Assembly: GCA_016702605.1 (NCBI GenBank)
Contig: JADJDQ010000001.1
Location: 62,001-126,000, forward strand
Direction of reading: 5' to 3'
From: Candidatus Intricatilinea gracilis
GTDB lineage: Bacteria > Pseudomonadota > Gammaproteobacteria > Burkholderiales > Burkholderiaceae_C
Length of the DNA: 64,000 nt
Under the pieces are notes generated by a model that saw nothing but the letters and a program-made list of their open reading frames with translations, did no database searches and was not told the DNA's origin. Both the position numbers and the translations under genes were made by a program. Of the stretch, positions 58,301 through 64,000 are shown in pieces (the first letter of the stretch is position 1; every line of letters begins with the position of its first letter).

Positions 58301-59299
58301 GGCGCTGAGGTCCATGTCGAACGAGACAATGCCGCGGTTGGAAACGCCGGGGTTGTCGATGGTGAAGACTCGCACCAGTTTCGAGACCTCGCCCGGGGCG
58401 AAGGTGATGTCGCCTGCCGCGGCGATATAATCGGTGCCGGCGAAAGCGGCATCCTGGCCGTTGCCGTCCGCGGTGGCGTAGTGGACCGATACATCGGTGG
58501 CGCTTGGTGCATCGAGTGTGATCAGGAAGTCGACATAGCCGGCGAACTCGCTGACCGTGCCGCCCTGCACACTGACCAATGGCGCGGCGGTGATGTCGTC
58601 ACTGGCATCCTGGATGATCACGTGGGCGCGGTCGTCGAACAGCGTGGCGCCGACCGGGTTGGTGAACAGCACCGAGAACACCTCGCGGCCTTCGACCAGT
58701 ACGTCGGGCGAGACGTCGACCGTCAAGGTCGCCGAGGTCTGCCCGGCCAGGATGGTGAGGGTGCCGCTGGTCGCGGTGTAGTCTCCAAGTTCACCCGCAA
58801 TCGCCGATGCATCCTGCGTGGTGTAGTCGACCGTGATGTCGGTCGTCGACGGCGCATCGAGTGTCACGGTGACGCTGACCACGCCGGTGGATTCGTCGAC
58901 CACGGCATTGCCCGCGGTGATCTCCGGCATGTCGGGCAAAGCCAGTGGCGTGATGTCGGCGTCGATCTGGATGGCGGTGACCCGTGTGTTGGTGATGACC
59001 ACACCAGGTGTCGGCGTCGATAGGGCCAGGCTGAAGCCCTCGGGCACAGTCCAAATACCGTCGCCGGGCGTCTGCACCGCGATCTGGAACTGGAAGGTAG
59101 TCGACCCCGCAGGGATTGTTTCCAGCACCGGCAAGAGCGTCCCGGCAAAGTCCAGGCCGGCTGTGGCCGTGCCGTCGACGGTGCTGTAGATCAGCGAGAG
59201 GTCTGTGAGCAACTCCGTGCCCGTGAGACGAACGGTGAAGACGGCGAAGGTGTCACCTTCGTTGTAGACGATGTCATCGACGGAAACGTAAGTAGTCAC
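52388..59299 (-). CDS. RTX gene C: Calx-beta plus RTX type I-secreted protein (frame heavily interrupted)
   Basis: I chose GTG 59299 ([15 protein letters not shown]) because the domain begins there; the open frame upstream is not protein-like. Three Calx-beta-type domains come first (about 59299-58960, 58940-58600 and 58570-58240; [48 protein letters not shown]). RTX repeats follow ([20 protein letters not shown] onward), then the cassette array (52769-56557) and the DFFVG secretion end. Comparison with the other copies shows about 19 indel events, most between 52950 and 55400. They sum to nine bases lost, a multiple of three, so the corrected protein is about 2306 residues. It lies directly downstream of the exporter genes and is the likeliest primary substrate. 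Confidence 0.78.
52769..56557 (-). repeat. 813-bp cassette array in RTX gene C (about 4.7 units, indel-rich)
   Basis: The anchor recurs at 53001, 53813, 54622, 55431 and 56243, with steps of 812, 809, 809 and 812. The shortfall from 813 is made of scattered one- to three-base losses and gains. The first three units carry the Val-to-Ala variant; the last two do not. The extra C near 53694 is the same change, in the same unit context, as the one near 36238 in gene A. Confidence 0.93.
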
Positions 59300-59576
59300 T
59301 GTGGTGGGCCTTGTCTGGAGGTTGGTCCGCACTAAGGTGCAGAGGTGGGAAAGTTGCTCACACCAACTGCGGCGAGTTGCTGGAACCACGCGGCAGAAGT
59401 GGTCAGGTGGGAACTTTGGCCACGCCGATTGTACCTCGCCCCTCCCCCCGGAACGAGTGCCGAATCCCCCACAGACCGGCCTGTCGGCCCCAGGTCGTGG
59501 GGTCGGTCAGTGAAGAAGTTCACAGGCCAGGCAGGCTTAATCCGGGCAAAGCTGACCGGACACCCTGACGCGCAGC

Positions 59577-61301
59577 TCAGTTCACCTTCTGGACCGGTGC
59601 GGCCACCACGTTGACCACCGGCGCGGCCGGTCCGGCTGGTGCCCCACCCTGCGCTGCCTGGGCCAGCCGCGCCAGGATCTGGTCGCGCGGGCCGTAGGCG
59701 TCGAGTGCACCGTCGCGCAGCACGGCCAGGGTGTCGACGGCACGCATGGCGGAGGGGCGATGCCCCACCATCACGACGGTGCAGCCACGTTCGCGCAGGC
59801 TGGCCAGCGCCTGCAGCAGCGCCGATTCACCTTCGGCGTCGAGGTTGGAGTTGGGCTCGTCGAGCACCACCAGGCGCGGGTCGCCATACAGCGCGCGGGC
59901 CAGCGCGATGCGTTGGCGCTGCCCGCCCGACAGGCCGGCGCCGGCGTCGCCGATGCGGGTGTCGTAGCCTTCGGGCAGGCGCAGGATGAGGTCGTGCACG
60001 CCCGCCTGCCGGGCGGCGGCGACGACGGCTTCGGAGTCGACCTCGCCCATACGGGCGATGTTGTCGGCCACCGTGCCGGCGAACAGTTCGACGTCTTGCG
60101 GCAGATACCCGATGTAGCGGGCCAGGTGGTCGGTGTCGAGTTTGGCCAGGTCGGCGCCGTCCAGCCGCACACACCCACTCTGGGGTTGCCAGATGCCGAG
60201 CATCAGGCGCAGCAGCGTCGTCTTGCCTGAGCCGCTCGGGCCGACGATGCCCAGGCAGGTGCCCGCTGCCTGGCTGAAGCTGATGCCCTTGATGATGGCC
60301 ACCCGTTGGCCCGGCAGACCGTAGACGAGCCGTTCGACGTCGAGTTTGCCGTCGGGCGCCGGCAGGGCGACACGGCTGCCGTCGTGGCGCAGTGGTTCAC
60401 TCGACAGCCGCGCCCAGGCGGCGCGCGCTTCGACCAGGCCGCGCCAGCCACTCACCAGTTGCTCCACCGGCTGCAGCGCCTTGCCGAGCAAGATGGTGGC
60501 CGCCACCATGATGCCGGGTGAGGCATGGTCACGCAGCACCAGCCAGGCGCCCAGCGCCACCATGCCGGCCTGCATGCCCTGGCGCAGCAGGCGCACCGAG
60601 GCCTGCAGCGCGGCTTGCAGGCGGCTCAGTCGCATCTGGGCCTCGAGCACCTCGTCGTTGTGTTGCTGCCAACGCGCCACCACGGCGCGCCCCATGCCCA
60701 TGCCGGCAATCACCTCGGCGTTGCGCAACGCAGCATCGATGAACCGGGCGGCGTTGCGGCTGGCCAGGGTGGTGGCCTGGATGGGTGCGTTGGTGAGCCT
60801 CTCGTTGATGAGCACCAGCACGAACAGCAGCACCGCACCACCCAGCGACAGCGCCGCCATGGCCGGGTCGAAGGCGTAGATCACCACCAGGTAGAGCGGC
60901 AGCCAGGGGGCGTCGAACACCGCCATGATGGCGCCGCCGCCCAGCATGTTGCGCAGCAGGCCGACATCACGCAGCGTGTGCTGGTTGTGCGCGCCGCCGG
61001 GCTGGGCCGAGCCACGTAGCAGGCCGGCCAGCACCTCGGGGCCGAGCTGGCGGTCGAGCACCGAGCCGGCCCAGGCCAGGGTGACGGCGCGCAGGCGGTC
61101 CATCACCCACATCACCGCCAGGGCCAGCACCACGAACAGGCTCAGCATGGTGAGGGTCTCGACACTGCTGCTGGCAAACACGCGGTCGAACACCTGCAGC
61201 ATGAACAACGACGGCGCCAGCGCCATCAGGTTCAGGACCAGACTGGCCGCGCCCGCCAGCAAGACGTAACGGCGCAAGGCGCGGGTAAAGAGCCAGCTCA
61301 T
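59577..61301 (-). CDS. Type I secretion ABC exporter (PrtD-like)
   Basis: This inner-membrane ATPase would drive export of the RTX proteins. From ATG 61301 (MSWLFTRALRRYVLL) it has 574 residues. A transmembrane domain of about six helices (residues 10-290) carries the type I signature APSLFMLQVFDRVFASSS. The ATPase domain has Walker A GPSGSGKT at 354-361, signature LSGGQ at 457-461 and Walker B LVVLDEPNSNLD at about 477-488. There is no N-terminal C39-like domain, as in PrtD/AprD exporters. Frame open upstream of 61301 is Arg-rich and lies inside the glycosyltransferase gene. The ATG overlaps that gene's stop by four bases. A Pro/Ala-rich tail (GGAPAGPAAPVVNVVAAPV) ends the protein. Confidence 0.94.
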   Translation of the reverse strand: MSWLFTRALRRYVLLAGAASLVLNLMALAPSLFMLQVFDRVFASSSVETLTMLSLFVVLALAVMWVMDRLRAVTLAWAGSVLDRQLGPEVLAGLLRGSAQPGGAHNQHTLRDVGLLRNMLGGGAIMAVFDAPWLPLYLVVIYAFDPAMAALSLGGAVLLFVLVLINERLTNAPIQATTLASRNAARFIDAALRNAEVIAGMGMGRAVVARWQQHNDEVLEAQMRLSRLQAALQASVRLLRQGMQAGMVALGAWLVLRDHASPGIMVAATILLGKALQPVEQLVSGWRGLVEARAAWARLSSEPLRHDGSRVALPAPDGKLDVERLVYGLPGQRVAIIKGISFSQAAGTCLGIVGPSGSGKTTLLRLMLGIWQPQSGCVRLDGADLAKLDTDHLARYIGYLPQDVELFAGTVADNIARMGEVDSEAVVAAARQAGVHDLILRLPEGYDTRIGDAGAGLSGGQRQRIALARALYGDPRLVVLDEPNSNLDAEGESALLQALASLRERGCTVVMVGHRPSAMRAVDTLAVLRDGALDAYGPRDQILARLAQAAQGGAPAGPAAPVVNVVAAPVQKVN

Positions 61302-62545
61302 GAATGGGGGTGCTTGTAGGTATAGGGTTGGGTCAGCCGGCGCAGCAGCGCCTCCCAGGCGGCGGTGCCGGCCGAGCGGGGGTATCTGTCGAGCACACTG
61401 CGGCGGGCTGCGGCCCGGATGGCGACATAGGCAGCGGGGTCGGCGAGCACCTCGGCCAGACGCGTGGCCAGCGCCGCCGTGTCGAAGAAGTCGACCAGCA
61501 GGCCGTTGTGGCCGTCCTGCAGCACCTCCTGGACCGGCGCGGTGCGTGACCCCAGCACCAGGCAGCCACACGACATGGCCTCGAGCATCGACCACGACAG
61601 GACGAACGGATACGTCAGGTAGACGTGGGCGGCAGAAACCTGCAGGGCACGCAGATAACGCTGATACGGCACGGCGCCCAGAAAGTGTGTGCGCGCCATA
61701 TCCAGCGGCAATTGGGCGACGAGTTGCTCGCGCCAGTGGCCGCCACCCGGCGGTGGGCTGCCGTAACTGACACCGTCGGCCCCGATCACGAGCGCCTGCA
61801 CCTCTGGATCCCGTGCCTGCAAGAACGCCAGCGCCTGCAGAAACTGCGGAAACCCGCGGTACGGTTCGAGTTTGCGCGCCACATAGGTGACGACACGTTG
61901 GCCGGCGCGCAAGGTCTGGCCGTCGGGCAACTCGAAGGTGGCCTCAGCGTCCGGGCAGGCGGCATCGGTATCGACACCTTCGTGTATCACCTCGATCTTG
62001 GATTGATAGGCCGTCGGGTGGACCGACTTCTGCCACCAGGTCGGCGCCACCGCCACATCACATTGCTCGAGATTGAGCAGGTGCAGGCTGTTGCGTGTGC
62101 GCAGGCGTGCACGGGCGTCCAGGGTCAGGGGTATGGTCGGATCGAAACCCGAATCGGCCCCTTCCGAGTGGTAATAGAACTCGCAGAAGTTCACCACCTT
62201 GGCCGCCGGAAATATCTCGCGCACATAAAGTGATTCGCCCCAACCGGGATGCGCCACGACCACATCGGGGGCGAATCCGCGCTGCTTGAGGCGTGCCAGC
62301 ACTTCGACCACCGCCTGACCGGCCAGCACGGCGCTCTCGAGGCCGACGAGGTAGCGATGTGTCGACGCACTCGGCGTGCGTTTGGGCTGATACCGGATGT
62401 ATTCGAGCCGGGGGGCGACGAGGCCGGTCTCGGCGGGCTTGCGCTGACCGAGCGCCACCACCTCGTTGGCCGGGTCCTGGGCCAGGGCGGTGACGAGGTG
62501 GCGGAACTGCCCCGGGAAGTTCTGGTGCAGGAATAGCAGCTTCAT
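61298..62545 (-). CDS. Glycosyltransferase embedded in the type I secretion operon
   Basis: The product (415 residues from ATG 62545, MKLLFLHQNFPGQFRHLVTA) is a GT-B fold, family 4-like enzyme. The N-terminal domain carries VVVAHPGWGESLYVREIFP and KVVNFCEFYYHSEGADSGFD. The C-terminal donor domain has VIHEGVDTD, VTYVARKLEPYRGFPQFLQA and TYPFVLSWSMLEAMSCGCLV, where the ExxxxGC-type loop binds the nucleotide sugar. The open frame begins further upstream (62581), but MKLLFLHQN is the natural start. It lies between the fusion-protein and exporter genes and overlaps the exporter start by four bases (ATGA), so it should be made with the secretion machinery. It may glycosylate the secreted RTX proteins or a surface glycan that anchors them; this is inference. 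Confidence 0.85.
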   Translation of the reverse strand: MKLLFLHQNFPGQFRHLVTALAQDPANEVVALGQRKPAETGLVAPRLEYIRYQPKRTPSASTHRYLVGLESAVLAGQAVVEVLARLKQRGFAPDVVVAHPGWGESLYVREIFPAAKVVNFCEFYYHSEGADSGFDPTIPLTLDARARLRTRNSLHLLNLEQCDVAVAPTWWQKSVHPTAYQSKIEVIHEGVDTDAACPDAEATFELPDGQTLRAGQRVVTYVARKLEPYRGFPQFLQALAFLQARDPEVQALVIGADGVSYGSPPPGGGHWREQLVAQLPLDMARTHFLGAVPYQRYLRALQVSAAHVYLTYPFVLSWSMLEAMSCGCLVLGSRTAPVQEVLQDGHNGLLVDFFDTAALATRLAEVLADPAAYVAIRAAARRSVLDRYPRSAGTAAWEALLRRLTQPYTYKHPHS

Positions 62546-62625
62546 GGTGGGCTCATTCTGCCCAACACCTTCGGGCCCCACTCCCGATACCGCGGCGCGC
62601 CGGCGCCTTCGGCCCGGGCACGCCG

Positions 62626-63990
62626 TCAGGGCTCACGCAGTGCGCGCTCGCGGAAGTTGTCGAGCGGCCCGAGCAGGTACATCAACATCGAGCGCTCGGG
62701 TGTCGACACATACACCTCGGCCGGCATGCCGGTCTGCAGCTTGACGTCGGGGTGTTGTGACAGTTCGGCAGGGTCGATGCTGAGTTGCGCCACAAACCAC
62801 GAGCCACTGTTCTGGGGATCGATCACCCGATCGGCCGACACGAAGTCGACCTTGGCCGGCAGCTTGGGTGTGCGGCGATAGTCGTAGGCGGTGAGCCTGA
62901 CCTCGGCCGACGCTCCGACCCGCACATGGGCAATGTCTTCGAGGCGCACACGACCTTCGACGACCAGCCGTTCTTCGGCAGGGACAATTTCCATCAAGGT
63001 CTCGCGCGGCCCGACGTTGAGGCCAGCCGCGGCGATACGCAAACCCATCACCGTGCCGGCCACCGGCGCACGCACCGCCTGGCGATTGGCCAGGTCTTCG
63101 GAGGCACGCAGGCGTTCGTCGATTTCGCGCAGACGCACCGTGGCGTCCTTCAGATCATCGGCGGCCTGCTGCTGATAGGTATTACGCGCCTGCGCGGCGC
63201 GCAAACGCAGATCCTGGATCCGTTGTTGTGCCTCGGCGATATCACTGCGCATCTGGCCGAGCCGGCTGTCGTACTCGACCACCACACGTTCGAGGCCGAG
63301 CAACCTCGCTTTTTGCACATACCCTTGTTCGGCGAGTTTCTCGTTGAGCGCGAGTTCATCACGTGCGAGTTTGTGGCCACTCTCGGTCGACGCAAATTGC
63401 GCGCGTAACCCGGCGATCTGGTTGTTCACGTCGCCGACCTGGGATTCGAGCGATGTCACCTGTTCGTCCAGGTTGCGCCGACGTGTATCGAACAGGCGTT
63501 GTTCGCGCTCGACCAGGTCCGCGTCGGCGCGGGCGAGTTTGCCGACCTGCCTGGCATCGAAAGAGCCGGCCAGTTCGACCTCGGCTTCGAGGCGCTTCTT
63601 GCGCAGCAATTCGGCGGCCTGCTGCGAGCGCAGCACATCGCGGCCCACATCACTGCGCACATCCGAGATGTAGGTGAGCACCTCGCCCGCCGCGACCTGC
63701 TGGCCGTCACGCACCAGGATCTCGCTGACGATGCCGCCCTCCTGATGCTGGATCACCTTGCGGTTGAGCTCACTCTTGACCACACCTTGCAGGATCACCG
63801 CCCCCGCCAGTGGTGCTGCACTCACCCACCAGCCACACAACAGGGCGGCCAGGCCCAGCACGACCAGTGAACTGCGCAGGCCCAGGCGAGACGCCTGCGC
63901 CGAGGTGGAGGACGGATCAGCGCTGTTCAGCAGCTCGAGGGCATTGGTCGGGCCACCTACGGCCTGGAGTTCGGTGCTGCGTCGGCTCAT
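62626..63990 (-). CDS. Type I secretion membrane fusion protein (HlyD/PrtE-like)
   Basis: This periplasmic adaptor links the ABC exporter to a TolC-type outer-membrane channel. The 454-residue protein has a short cytoplasmic start, one membrane helix at about 40-60, and a lipoyl half-motif near IQHQEGGIVSEILVRDGQQV. Long alpha-helical coiled-coil hairpins follow (about 115-300), then the second lipoyl half (VRAPVAGTVMGL) and a beta-barrel domain with DPQNSGSWFVAQL and the conserved LQTGMPAEVYV near the end. It is the first visible gene of the operon; the usual order, exporter before fusion protein, is reversed here. No TolC homologue lies inside the window. Confidence 0.94.
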   Translation of the reverse strand: MSRRSTELQAVGGPTNALELLNSADPSSTSAQASRLGLRSSLVVLGLAALLCGWWVSAAPLAGAVILQGVVKSELNRKVIQHQEGGIVSEILVRDGQQVAAGEVLTYISDVRSDVGRDVLRSQQAAELLRKKRLEAEVELAGSFDARQVGKLARADADLVEREQRLFDTRRRNLDEQVTSLESQVGDVNNQIAGLRAQFASTESGHKLARDELALNEKLAEQGYVQKARLLGLERVVVEYDSRLGQMRSDIAEAQQRIQDLRLRAAQARNTYQQQAADDLKDATVRLREIDERLRASEDLANRQAVRAPVAGTVMGLRIAAAGLNVGPRETLMEIVPAEERLVVEGRVRLEDIAHVRVGASAEVRLTAYDYRRTPKLPAKVDFVSADRVIDPQNSGSWFVAQLSIDPAELSQHPDVKLQTGMPAEVYVSTPERSMLMYLLGPLDNFRERALREP

Positions 63991-64000
63991 CGAAAGTCTG

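Noticed and set aside
34120..59299. Insertion sequence or transposon as the source of the long repeats
   Set aside because: The repeats are in-frame coding units with no terminal inverted repeats, target duplications or transposase.
59300..59389. Upstream start for RTX gene C
   Set aside because: The added 30 codons (with [12 protein letters not shown]) do not resemble the start of a secreted RTX protein, and they overlap the leader motif. GTG 59299 begins right at the Calx-beta domain.
59488..59502. CCCCA-GGTCG-TGGGG hairpin after the exporter gene as a terminator
   Set aside because: The stem is only 5 bp with no T run on the minus strand, so it is too weak to list as a feature.

Overview
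The window looks like a chromosomal segment of a GC-rich betaproteobacterium of the order Burkholderiales, probably Comamonadaceae or Sphaerotilaceae. The grounds are the rplM-rpsI / coiled-coil membrane protein / bactofilin neighbourhood, the xdhABC-guaD-BMP transporter purine locus, and the general codon use. This placement rests on family recognition and was not tested by a search.

Layout. (1) 1-2291, minus strand: bactofilin (cut by the window edge), a coiled-coil inner-membrane protein, and ribosomal proteins S9 and L13. (2) 2626-15999: a purine uptake and degradation locus. A minus-strand run encodes a LysR regulator, guanine deaminase, a Tsx-like outer-membrane channel, and a BMP-type nucleoside ABC importer (ATPase, two permeases, lipoprotein). 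xdhABC (xanthine dehydrogenase and its cofactor chaperone) is divergent from it. (3) 15966-17951: a gene-poor junction with a DUF1508-like fragment, one unrecognised gene, a small possible ORF, inverted repeats and a 22-bp-period direct repeat array. (4) 17952-33762: a polysaccharide locus. On the plus strand are an SLBB export protein and a Wzz-like chain-length protein. On the minus strand is a complete pseudaminic-acid pathway (pseB, C, F, G, I) in which a formyltransferase sits where the acetyltransferase PseH would be expected, followed by Wzx, a hexapeptide acyltransferase, Wzy and three glycosyltransferases. The Wzx-to-capsule-transferase part is visibly AT-richer than its surroundings. 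(5) 34120-63990, all minus: a type I secretion locus. It has a membrane fusion protein, a glycosyltransferase, an ABC exporter, then three giant RTX-type proteins (about 2306, 2693 and 3105 residues after frame correction) with the same C-terminal secretion end.

The most striking feature is in part 5. The three RTX genes share a 4.2-kb 3' block containing tandem copies of an 813-bp (271-codon) cassette, about 4.7 units per gene and 15 recurrences of one anchor in total. The genes are mosaics: A shares its N-terminal architecture with B, and an extra 0.84 kb next to the array with C. Single-base indels break the frames of all three. Counting the indels I can see by comparing copies restores an intact frame in every gene, so much of the breakage may be assembly or polishing error in repeats. 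A conserved leader lies about 200 bp upstream of two of the genes.

Working together (inference): parts 4 and 5 would build the cell surface. One makes and exports a nonulosonate-containing polysaccharide, probably with N-formyl pseudaminic acid. The other secretes large calcium-binding surface proteins, with a glycosyltransferase translationally coupled to the exporter. Part 2 takes up nucleosides or purines across both membranes and converts guanine via xanthine to urate.
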